Assembly: GCA_017937135.1 (NCBI GenBank)
Contig: JAGBEE010000013.1
Span: forward strand, 1-32,544
Length of the DNA: 32,544 nt
Source of the DNA: Clostridia bacterium
Lineage (GTDB): Bacteria; Bacillota; Clostridia; Oscillospirales; CAG-272
Direction of reading: 5' to 3'
The translations under genes and the position numbers were made by a program. Positions 23,005 through 32,544 of this stretch are shown piece after piece. Under the pieces are notes generated by a model. The model was not told where the DNA came from. It did no database searches and saw only the letters and a list, made by a program, of their open reading frames with translations. Positions within the stretch are counted from its first letter, which is position 1. The number at the start of each line of letters is the position of its first letter.

Positions 23005-25559
23005 TCTTTATTTTCCTCGTTATTTGAATTGGTATTTTCTACTACCTCTTCATTTTGTGCTTCTGAATTTTCCTGTGCCTCGGTGGATACAGCTTGTATC
23101 TCCTCGTCAGTCTCCTCCTCTTTATCTACAAGAGTTGTATTTGCTACGATTGCACCCTCGTCAAGACGCATAATCTTAACGCCCGTTGTGCTTCTCTTGT
23201 AGGTAGGAATAACGTCTGTTGCTGTTCTTATGATAACACCCTCGTTAGTAATTACCATAACGTCCTTGTTCTCATCAACACAAGCAACTGAAGCAAGCTT
23301 ACCTGTCTTTTCATTGATATTATGAATAATAACACCCATAACACCTCTGTTTCTTGCCTCAAACTCGTTAAACTCGCTCTTCTTTCCATATCCGTTTTCG
23401 GTAATGGTAAGGAGCTTTTTATCATTATCTACGATAACAGCGCCACAAACTATGTCGCCCTCTCTTAAGTCAATACCACGAACACCTCTTGCCGTTCTTC
23501 CAACTATTGAAACCTTGTTCTCGTGGAAGCGCGCTGCATATCCATTTCTTGTAGCAATAAGAATGTGGTTATCGCCTGTTGTGTGTCCAACAAATATGAG
23601 CTTATCTCCCTCGTCGAGATTTATAGCTATCTTACCACCCTTGCGCTGATATTCATATTCCTTAATATCAGTACGCTTGATTACACCGTTTTGTGTAATC
23701 ATAGTAAGATACTCACCGTGAGTAAACTCGGCAAGCTCTATCATAGCAGTAACTCTTTCGCCCTTTTCTATCTCTATTAGGTTGATTATATTAGAGCCCT
23801 TAGCTGTTCTTGATGCCTCAGGTATTCTATATACCTTTCTTACGAAAATCTTACCACTGTCAGTAAACATAAGAAGGTATGAATGGCTGTTAGCCACGAG
23901 AACCTTTTCAATAAAGTCCTCCTCCTTAGTGTGCATAGCGATAAGTCCCTTTCCGCCACGTCTTTGTGCTGAATATGTGTCTGCGGGTATTCTCTTTATA
24001 TAGCCTGAGTTAGTAAGAGTAATAACGCACTCATGTCTTTCGATAAGGTCCTCAATGTCGATTTCCTCCTCGTTATCAAGAATCTCTGTACGACGCTGGT
24101 CTGCGTATTTTCTCTTTATTTCCAAAAGCTCCTCTTTAATAAGAGCCTTTAGCTTGTTTTCGTCGCCAATGATTTCGTTTAGCTCCTTTATAGTTTCATA
24201 AAGCTTTAGAAGTCTTTCCTCAACCTTTTGTCTTTCAAGTCCTGACAAACGACCAAGAGTCATTTCAACTATTGCCTGTGCCTGCTCATCAGACAAGGTA
24301 AATCTTGCTTTAAGATTTTCCTTAGCAACAGGTGTACTTTCGCTTGAACGAATTATTGAAATAATTTCATCAATATTGTCAATTGCTATCTTGTAGCCCT
24401 CATAAATATGAGCCTCTGCCTGTGCCTTTGCAAGCTCAAACTTAGTTCTTCTTAAAACTACCTCCTCCTGGAAGGATATGTAGTGATTTAGAACCTCCTT
24501 TAAGCTAAGAGTCTTTGGCTCTCCGTTCACGAGAGCAAGCATATTTACAGCGCAGGTGTCCTGAAGCTGTGTATTTTTGTAAAGAAGGTTAAGAATAATG
24601 TAAGGATTTGCGTCCTTTTTATATTCTATAACTATTCTCATTCCCGCACGGCCACTCTCGTCGCGAATGTCTGTAATGCCCTCTATTCTCTTATCCTTAA
24701 CAAGGTCTGCCATTTTTTCAATAAGCATGCTCTTGTTTACCATATATGGAATTTCGGTTACAATAATTCTTCGGTGGTCCTCCTCAATTCTTGCCTTGGA
24801 GCGAACCATAACGCGACCACGTCCTGTGGTGTATGCTTCTAAAATACCTCTTTTACCATATATAGTTGCGCTTGTTGGAAAGTCGGGACCCTTTATGTAT
24901 TCCATAAGGTCCAAAACCTCGCAATCGGGGTTGTCCATTAAATATACAGTTCCGTCTATTACCTCGCCGAGGTTGTGTGGTGGAACGTTTGTTGCCATAC
25001 CTACAGCTATACCAACGCTACCGTTTACTAAGAAGTTGGGGAAGCGTGAGGGTAATACTGTTGGCTCCTTACGGGAGTTATCAAAGTTAGGTATAAAGTC
25101 AACAACATCCTTTTCAATGTCGCTCATAAGCTCGTTTGCAAGCTTGGACATTCTCGCCTCTGTATAACGGTAAGCAGCAGCACCGTCACCGTCAACGTTA
25201 CCAAAGTTACCGTGACCGTCAACTAATGGATAACGGAGTGAGAAGGGCTGTGCCATTCTTACCATAGTTCCATAAACGGACTGGTCTCCGTGTGGATGGT
25301 ATCTACCAAGAACGTTACCTACGGTTGTAGCTGATTTTCTAAAGGGCTTATCACTTGTCAGATGGTCCTCATACATAGCATACATAACACGTCTTTGACC
25401 GGGCTTCATACCATCGCGTACGTCAGGCAAGGCACGACTTACAATAACGCTCATTGAGTATTCAAGAAAAGCCTCTGGCACTCTTGACTCTATATTTCTG
25501 CCGACAATCATTTGCTCGACATTTTCATAATCTAAGTTATTTAATACTTTATCGCTCAT
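23001..25559 (-). CDS. gyrA: DNA gyrase subunit A
   Basis: The 852-residue subunit has the winged-helix/tower breakage-reunion domain (about 25-515) and a six-bladed C-terminal beta-pinwheel (about 516-820). The catalytic tyrosine is Y132 in YRYTEARMS, and the GyrA box is QRRGGKG (532-538), marking it as gyrase rather than topoisomerase IV. In the quinolone region the sequence reads HPHGDQSVYGT: Q93 and G97 replace the usual Ser/Thr and acidic residue. The tail is acidic. It starts 14 bases after gyrB ends and overlaps a lipoprotein gene by four bases. Confidence 0.97.
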   Translation of the reverse strand: MSDKVLNNLDYENVEQMIVGRNIESRVPEAFLEYSMSVIVSRALPDVRDGMKPGQRRVMYAMYEDHLTSDKPFRKSATTVGNVLGRYHPHGDQSVYGTMVRMAQPFSLRYPLVDGHGNFGNVDGDGAAAYRYTEARMSKLANELMSDIEKDVVDFIPNFDNSRKEPTVLPSRFPNFLVNGSVGIAVGMATNVPPHNLGEVIDGTVYLMDNPDCEVLDLMEYIKGPDFPTSATIYGKRGILEAYTTGRGRVMVRSKARIEEDHRRIIVTEIPYMVNKSMLIEKMADLVKDKRIEGITDIRDESGRAGMRIVIEYKKDANPYIILNLLYKNTQLQDTCAVNMLALVNGEPKTLSLKEVLNHYISFQEEVVLRRTKFELAKAQAEAHIYEGYKIAIDNIDEIISIIRSSESTPVAKENLKARFTLSDEQAQAIVEMTLGRLSGLERQKVEERLLKLYETIKELNEIIGDENKLKALIKEELLEIKRKYADQRRTEILDNEEEIDIEDLIERHECVITLTNSGYIKRIPADTYSAQRRGGKGLIAMHTKEEDFIEKVLVANSHSYLLMFTDSGKIFVRKVYRIPEASRTAKGSNIINLIEIEKGERVTAMIELAEFTHGEYLTMITQNGVIKRTDIKEYEYQRKGGKIAINLDEGDKLIFVGHTTGDNHILIATRNGYAARFHENKVSIVGRTARGVRGIDLREGDIVCGAVIVDNDKKLLTITENGYGKKSEFNEFEARNRGVMGVIIHNINEKTGKLASVACVDENKDVMVITNEGVIIRTATDVIPTYKRSTTGVKIMRLDEGAIVANTTLVDKEEETDEEIQAVSTEAQENSEAQNEEVVENTNSNNEENKE

Positions 25560-25573
25560 TTATTTTTGTCTCC

Positions 25574-28014
<2,441 letters not shown>

Positions 28015-28034
28015 AAATACCTCCTATCAAAGCT

Positions 28035-28259
28035 TTATTTTATTGACGAGGAATTATAAGGGGATAGATATACCCTTTTATCCTTCATTAAAACAAAGGA
28101 TTTTGGTAAATCGTAGCCAAGAGTAAATACTCTTTTTTCCTTTTCAGCCATTTTAAGATATTTTCGAGTATTTATAGATACTGTGCTTGAATCTATATCG
28201 AAAATTCCTAATATGTCCTTTTTTCTTACCACCTTATCGTTACCTATATGAACGTACAT
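28035..28259 (-). CDS. remB: RemB-like protein (DUF370)
   Basis: The 74-residue protein starts MYVHIGNDKVVRKKDILGIF and contains SYDLPKSF-like GYDLPKSFVL, matching the RemB/YaaB family of Bacillus and Clostridia. The relative RemA controls matrix genes; the role of RemB is less clear. The position directly after recF and before gyrB is the same as in Bacillus subtilis. I chose ATG 28259, one base after the recF stop, with GAGGA upstream. A GTG at 28271 would add four residues inside recF. Confidence 0.88.
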   Translation of the reverse strand: MYVHIGNDKVVRKKDILGIFDIDSSTVSINTRKYLKMAEKEKRVFTLGYDLPKSFVLMKDKRVYLSPYNSSSIK

Positions 28260-28260
28260 A

Positions 28261-29397
28261 CTATTCCTCACCTATAATTTCATTTTCTAAAATGTCAGCG
28301 TTTATTCTTTTTCCATTTTCAATTTTAATGAAATTACATTTCTCTGTGCTTTCAAATACTCCCTTATCACAGCCTGTTATAATAACCTGCCTTGACTTTA
28401 TATTTGAAAGAATATATCTTTTTCTTGAATCATCAAGCTCGCTTAAAACGTCGTCGAATAAAAACACAGGATATTCTCCACTATATTCCCTGCTTATTTC
28501 TCCCTCTGCCATTTTCATAGCGAGTGAGAGGGACCTTTGCTGTCCCTGAGAGGAGTAAAAGCGTGAATCCTTACCGTTTAATTCAATTTTTAAATCATCC
28601 TTATGAATACCAAAAAGCGTTACTCCGTATTTTATTTCTCTATCAATATTATCTTTTAAAAGACTTAAATATCTATTTTTAAGACTTTCTCTTTGTTCAA
28701 AGTCATTTTCACCTACATTTACCTCATAGGTGATTTTTGGGGCTTCCTTGCCCTTTGTCATTTCCTCAAAGAAAATCTTAACCCAATAATCAAGCTTTTT
28801 TATGTATTCATTTCTTATTGATGCAATATCAGCGCAAAGATAAGCCATTTCCTCTGAATAAACATCAAGCATTAAATTATCTCTTTGTTCTTCTTCCATT
28901 TTCAAAATAGCATTTCTATTTTCTAAAACGCTATTATACTTTGCAAGCATTTTTATATAAATCGGACGAAGCTGAGATATTGCTACATCTAAAAATCTGC
29001 GCCTTACAGATGCTGAATCCTTAATTATACCTAAGTGAGAGGGACAGAATAAAACTGCCCTAAATTCTCCAATTATTTCAGAGGTTTTATTTACCCTTAC
29101 CTTATTTCTATAAAATCTTTTTGGAGTATTTTTATTTATTTCAACTCCTAAAAGCCCTTCACCCTCTTTTTTTACATACGAGAGCTTGGCATAAGCTGTA
29201 TTACTTCCAAATCTTACAAGCTCCTTATCCTTAAATGCACGGAAGCTTTTTCCCCTTGCAAAAAGATAAATTGCCTCAAGTATATTTGTTTTGCCCTGCG
29301 CATTTTCACCGTAAATTACGTTAATACCTTCACTAAATTCTATTTTTTCATTTTCGATATTGCGAAAATCGCTAAGCTCAATTTGTTTTACTATCAT
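28261..29397 (-). CDS. recF: DNA replication and repair protein RecF
   Basis: The 378-residue SMC-like ATPase has Walker A GENAQGKT (30-37), the signature SSQGQQRSLSLAM and Walker B FLFDDVLSELD. RecF loads RecA at gaps with RecO and RecR. Its ATG overlaps the dnaN stop by one base (TAATG), as expected for coupled translation. The S4-domain gene often found between dnaN and recF in Bacillus is absent here. Confidence 0.96.
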   Translation of the reverse strand: MIVKQIELSDFRNIENEKIEFSEGINVIYGENAQGKTNILEAIYLFARGKSFRAFKDKELVRFGSNTAYAKLSYVKKEGEGLLGVEINKNTPKRFYRNKVRVNKTSEIIGEFRAVLFCPSHLGIIKDSASVRRRFLDVAISQLRPIYIKMLAKYNSVLENRNAILKMEEEQRDNLMLDVYSEEMAYLCADIASIRNEYIKKLDYWVKIFFEEMTKGKEAPKITYEVNVGENDFEQRESLKNRYLSLLKDNIDREIKYGVTLFGIHKDDLKIELNGKDSRFYSSQGQQRSLSLAMKMAEGEISREYSGEYPVFLFDDVLSELDDSRKRYILSNIKSRQVIITGCDKGVFESTEKCNFIKIENGKRINADILENEIIGEE

Positions 29398-30551
29398 TAG
29401 TTATTCATTCTGATAGGCATTACAAAGTAGAGGTATTTTCCCTCCTCCTTGCTTTGTGGCTCTATCAAAACTCCCATAAGCGGATTTACAAAGCCGAGCT
29501 TCATTTTTCCGTCATCGCAAACCTTTAATGCATCAAGTAAGAACTTGCAGTTAAAGCCAATTGTAAGTGAATCACCGGAAAGCTTTTCAATTTCAATTTC
29601 GTCATATACGTTTCCATTTGCACTTTGTGTTGAAACTGAAAGAGCCTCATCAATTGTAAATTTAACATATGAACGAATACTACCTGCTAAGCGATCCTCG
29701 ATAATAAGTGAGCTTCTTTCAAGCGCACCTCTTAAATCCTCTGCATTAAGAGTTAATTCAAGATTTTGATTTTTAGGAATTATTCTGTTATAGTCTATAT
29801 ATTCAGAGTCAATTGTTTTTGAGAAAAGAATATATTTTCCAATTTTAAAAAGAACGTATTTAAGAGTAAGTCGAATTTCCATCTCCTCCTCTGTGTCCTT
29901 AACAAGCTTTAAAACCTCAACAAGAGTTTTGCCAGGTACTATAAATTTAAGATTTAAGGTGCTTCCAATAGCTATATTCTTGTTTTCAATTTCCATATCA
30001 TTTTCACAATAAGCCAAGCGATTACCGTCGCAGGAAACTAAAATCATTTTATTTCCTGTTATCTGGAAGTAAGCTCCGTTAAATACAGGGCGAGTATCGT
30101 TTTGTCCTATTGCAAAAAGTATTCTGTTTACAAATTTTCTGAAAAGATGCTGTGGAAACATAAAGCCACGGTCACCCTTTAGCTCAGGCAAGGTTGGAAA
30201 TTCTGAGCCAGGTAATGATTTTATATCAAAGTGGGAAAGTCCATTTGCTGATTCAACCACTGTTTTATAGGATGAGTCAACTGTTATTTTAATAGGTCCT
30301 TTAGGCATTGTTTTAACAATTTGAAAAAGTCTTTGTGCATTTATAATGCAAGAGCCCTCTCTTTCAGTTTCACATTCAACAAAGGTTCTCATTCCCTTTT
30401 CAAGGTCGTAGGATTGGAGCATACATTGTCCGTCATCCTTACAGGTCATATGAATACCCTCAATACAAGCCATTGTATTTTTTCCTGATACTGTGTACAT
30501 TACAGGAACAAGTGCATTTAAAAGTGTGTCCTTATCAAAAATAGCTATCAT
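29397..30551 (-). CDS. dnaN: DNA polymerase III beta sliding clamp
   Basis: The 384-residue protein has the three-part clamp fold, with SYDLEKGM, PVFNGAYFQI, SCDGNRLAYCE and the C-terminal PQSKEEGKYLYFVMPIRM segment. The ring keeps the polymerase on DNA. I chose ATG 30551 because AAAGGA lies just upstream. A longer frame from 30584 has no ribosome binding site and would extend into the origin spacer. It is followed by recF with a one-base overlap. Confidence 0.95.
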   Translation of the reverse strand: MIAIFDKDTLLNALVPVMYTVSGKNTMACIEGIHMTCKDDGQCMLQSYDLEKGMRTFVECETEREGSCIINAQRLFQIVKTMPKGPIKITVDSSYKTVVESANGLSHFDIKSLPGSEFPTLPELKGDRGFMFPQHLFRKFVNRILFAIGQNDTRPVFNGAYFQITGNKMILVSCDGNRLAYCENDMEIENKNIAIGSTLNLKFIVPGKTLVEVLKLVKDTEEEMEIRLTLKYVLFKIGKYILFSKTIDSEYIDYNRIIPKNQNLELTLNAEDLRGALERSSLIIEDRLAGSIRSYVKFTIDEALSVSTQSANGNVYDEIEIEKLSGDSLTIGFNCKFLLDALKVCDDGKMKLGFVNPLMGVLIEPQSKEEGKYLYFVMPIRMNN

Positions 30552-30663
30552 AATAAATCCTTTCAAATCAAATGAATTTTCCACGCTTGAGTTAAGAAAA
30601 TTCTAATTTTGAGAAATTTTTCTTTTAATTTCTTTTTTTATAAATAAATTTATCTATTTTATG

Positions 30664-30678
30664 TAGTAATAGTAGTAG
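30664..30678. other. DnaA-trio array of the origin unwinding region
   Basis: The plus strand reads TAG TAA TAG TAG TAG followed by GGGAGG; the AT tract is on the other side. Trios next to a GC cluster and a DnaA box are the known site where DnaA opens the strands. Confidence 0.75.
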
Positions 30679-30739
30679 GGGAGGTTGAAATTGGGGAAAA
30701 GTCCCAAGAGTCAATAGATATGGTATTTTTACCATAATT

Positions 30740-30748
30740 TTATCAACA
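30740..30748 (+). promoter_or_regulatory. DnaA box
   Basis: TTATCAACA, one base from the canonical TTATCCACA. A weaker copy follows at 30755-30763 on the minus strand (CTTTCAACA). Confidence 0.7.
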
Positions 30749-30837
30749 CACAGCTGTTGAAAGGTGTTGGCTTTTTTTAAAAGCATTTTAAATTTTTAAC
30801 CTTTTATTTTTCCCCTTTTAATAAACTTTTATTCAAC

Positions 30838-30846
30838 TGTTGAAAA
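30838..30846 (-). promoter_or_regulatory. Relaxed DnaA box
   Basis: The minus strand reads TTTTCAACA, two bases from the canonical box. Confidence 0.45.
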
Positions 30847-30896
30847 TAAATGGTTGAAAATCGTTTTAAGTGCTTGTCCTATAACGATTTTTAAGC

Positions 30897-30905
30897 TGTT
30901 GATAA
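30897..30905 (-). promoter_or_regulatory. DnaA box
   Basis: The minus strand reads TTATCAACA, identical to the box at 30740-30748, nine bases from the dnaA stop. Confidence 0.7.
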
Positions 30906-30914
30906 ATTGTGGAA

Positions 30915-32306
30915 TTAAGTAGAGGAAATTTGTCTTATAATATCGTTTACCTCGTATGCGAAGGCTGGGTCCCTTGCCATTTCCTCCTTAACAAACTTTT
31001 CACTTGAAATAACGGTTGTTCTATCTCTGTTGATAGATTTACCTATTTGCTCCTGTGAAAGCTTTGTTTGAGTCCTTGCAACGTAAACGCATATATGTCT
31101 TGGAATTGCAATTTCCTTATTTCGCTTGGTTGATAAAATATCATCTCTTGAAATATTGAATTTTTTAGAAACTGCCAAAATAATGTCGTCCATTTTCTTA
31201 GAGTCGGACTCCTTCTTTTGAACAAATTCTCCGATAGAGCTTTTAACTCTTTCAAGAGTAATATCAACGCCCTCTAAAAGCTGAATTGCACCAAGCTTTT
31301 TAATAACTCCCTCAAGCTGTCTTATAGATGAGGTAATATTCTCTGCTAAGTAGCTTATTATCTCGGGAGAAATATTAAGATTGTGAGTAATTGATTTTTG
31401 CTGTAATATAGCGCATCTTAAATCAAAGTCCGGCAATTGAATATCAACTATAAGTCCAGCCATAAATCTTGTTCTGAGCCTGTCCTCTAATGATTTCATC
31501 TCGTGTGGTGGACGGTCAGAGGTAAATATAATTTGCTTATTAGCATCATAAACTGCGTTGAAGGTATTAAAAAATTCCTCTTGAGTTGAGATTTTACCTG
31601 CAACGAAGTGAATATCGTCAATTAACAAAACATCTGCTGTTCTGTATTTTTCCTTAAATTGATTAGTTGTTTTATTTCTTATTGCGTCAAATAATTGATT
31701 AGCAAATTCCTCACCCTTAATATAAATAATTTTCTTGTCGGGATGATTTGAAGAAATCTTATTTACAATTGCATAAAGCAAGTGAGTTTTACCAACTCCG
31801 CTTGGACCATAAATAAATAGTGGGTTGTAATCCTTTCTTGAAAAGGAATTAAAGTCCTGATTTGCAACTGCAACTGCTGCTGAGTTAGCAAATTTATTAG
31901 ATGAGCCTACGATAAAATTTTCAAAGGTATATTCAGAGCGATAATTTTCGGGAATTTCTATATTATTTATAGATGACTTTTTTATTTCACCCTTTTCAAT
32001 TTTTTCAAAGGTTTTTAGATTATGTGCAGATAAGTCAACCTCTCCGTGCTCGCTTGAATGAATTACAACAGATGGCTCATAGCCTAAAATTTCACGAAGA
32101 TAATCTGCCATATCAATAGCAAAGCGCTGTGTAATAATTTTCTTTTTTAAGTCAGAGGGAGAAACAAAAACTGCCTCATTTTCATCAAGAGAAGCAAGCT
32201 TTAAATCTCCAAACCAAAGGTTAACTGCAGTTGATGAATTTTTTTCAAGCATCATCTCAATTAAAAGAGAGCGAATGCTTTCAAGGTCTAAGGAATTAGG
32301 AGCCAT
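30915..32306 (-). CDS. dnaA: Chromosomal replication initiator DnaA
   Basis: The 463-residue protein has an N-terminal interaction domain (1-85), a linker, an AAA+ ATPase with Walker A GPSGVGKT (167-174) and Walker B LLIDD (227-231), and a C-terminal helix-turn-helix domain (about 370-463). The DNA-reading signature is NRDRTTV (426-432); R429 stands where His is usual (DHTTV). DnaA-ATP binds oriC boxes and opens the duplex. AAAGGAGG precedes the ATG. The gene has its own consensus promoter upstream and reads toward oriC. Confidence 0.98.
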   Translation of the reverse strand: MAPNSLDLESIRSLLIEMMLEKNSSTAVNLWFGDLKLASLDENEAVFVSPSDLKKKIITQRFAIDMADYLREILGYEPSVVIHSSEHGEVDLSAHNLKTFEKIEKGEIKKSSINNIEIPENYRSEYTFENFIVGSSNKFANSAAVAVANQDFNSFSRKDYNPLFIYGPSGVGKTHLLYAIVNKISSNHPDKKIIYIKGEEFANQLFDAIRNKTTNQFKEKYRTADVLLIDDIHFVAGKISTQEEFFNTFNAVYDANKQIIFTSDRPPHEMKSLEDRLRTRFMAGLIVDIQLPDFDLRCAILQQKSITHNLNISPEIISYLAENITSSIRQLEGVIKKLGAIQLLEGVDITLERVKSSIGEFVQKKESDSKKMDDIILAVSKKFNISRDDILSTKRNKEIAIPRHICVYVARTQTKLSQEQIGKSINRDRTTVISSEKFVKEEMARDPAFAYEVNDIIRQISST

Positions 32307-32415
32307 ATTTTTCCTCCTTTCAAGAGCAAAAATGATAAAATCAAAAATTTTAATTTTCTCTCACGCACGCATATATAACGCGCGTGTGAATATACTTATA
32401 GTTATAGTTAATAAT
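32307..32415 (-). other. dnaA leader with alternating purine-pyrimidine tract
   Basis: The 5' leader of about 100 bases contains an alternating stretch at 32362-32388 (CACGCACGCATATATA, then ACGCGCGTGTG) with one phase break. It can also fold as an imperfect hairpin (TCACRC/GYGTGA). No gene is seen here or in the AT-rich DNA from 32445 to the window end. Confidence 0.5.
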
Positions 32416-32444
32416 ATTATAACATACAAGTGTTAATCTGTCAA
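32416..32444 (-). promoter_or_regulatory. dnaA promoter
   Basis: Minus strand -35 TTGACA (32444-32439), 17-bp spacer, -10 TATAAT (32421-32416); both hexamers are perfect. It lies 110 bases before the dnaA ATG. Confidence 0.88.
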
Positions 32445-32544
32445 CAAATTTGAAAAATTTCTTCTTATTATTATATACATTTTCAACTTTTTTATAAAAA
32501 AATATGGAAAAATATGAGAAAAAATTAAAAAAAATAAAGAGAGA

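Larger units (their letters stand above)
30552..30914. other. oriC: Replication origin (oriC), dnaA-dnaN spacer
   Basis: The gap between dnaA and dnaN is AT-rich and free of genes. From the dnaN side it holds an AT tract (about 30630-30662), a DnaA-trio array (30664-30678), a GC cluster (30678-30684), a degenerate DnaA box (30683-30691), two TTATCAACA boxes in opposite directions and two weaker boxes. This order matches the basal unwinding system of Bacillus subtilis. Confidence 0.85.

Overview
The window comes from a low-G+C Bacillota (Firmicutes) chromosome, most like an uncultured anaerobic, probably gut-associated, Clostridia-type bacterium. The right end carries the replication origin in the classic Firmicutes order (read on the minus strand): dnaA, oriC, dnaN, recF, remB, gyrB, gyrA. 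Lipoproteins with clear lipoboxes, strong AGGAGG-type ribosome binding sites and near-consensus sigma-A promoters agree with this. The taxonomic placement is inference from gene order and style only.

Layout. (1) 1-1.74 kb: a phase-variation module. A surface lipoprotein with InlB/Listeria-Bacteroides repeats (1-735, cut by the window edge) and a SLOG-family protein (1060-1527) each have an inverted-repeat-flanked segment upstream, at 860-1034 and 1576-1731. Each segment carries a near-perfect sigma-A promoter (17-bp spacer). In this assembly both promoters point away from their genes (OFF). (2) 1.74-2.67 kb: a tyrosine recombinase with a complete catalytic set, directly beside the second segment and the obvious candidate invertase. 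The four 27-bp sites share one arm motif, but each pair has its own 5-bp core. This two-promoter, one-recombinase arrangement is the most interesting system in the window. (3) 2.7-4.6 kb: G+C-richer remnant of an integrative element with a small conserved gene, several hairpins and tRNA-Ser(UGA), followed by palindromic and duplicated repeats. (4) 4.69-7.05 kb: a 7-TM protein of unknown function and an alpha/beta hydrolase. (5) 7.1-18.4 kb: a carbohydrate island with a minus-strand operon uidA-uxaB-uxaA-uxaC for beta-uronide use, a large lipoprotein, and a plus-strand FGGY kinase plus GH29 alpha-L-fucosidase, ending in a small XRE-type regulator broken by an in-frame TGA. The uidA and kinase promoters are strikingly alike (32/40 bases), suggesting common control. 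(6) 18.6-32.5 kb: an uninterrupted minus-strand run of housekeeping genes (dnaA, dnaN, recF, remB, a frameshifted fic, gyrB, gyrA, a lipoprotein, recA, recX, rimO, pgsA).

How it fits together. Replication initiation, topoisomerase and recombination genes are packed head to tail away from oriC. oriC (30585-30914) shows an AT-rich tract, a TAG-type DnaA-trio array, a GC cluster and TTATCAACA boxes; DnaA has DRTTV where DHTTV is usual. GyrA carries Gln and Gly at the two main quinolone-resistance positions. The sugar island feeds uronates and fucose into central metabolism, and the left-end module probably switches surface display on and off.
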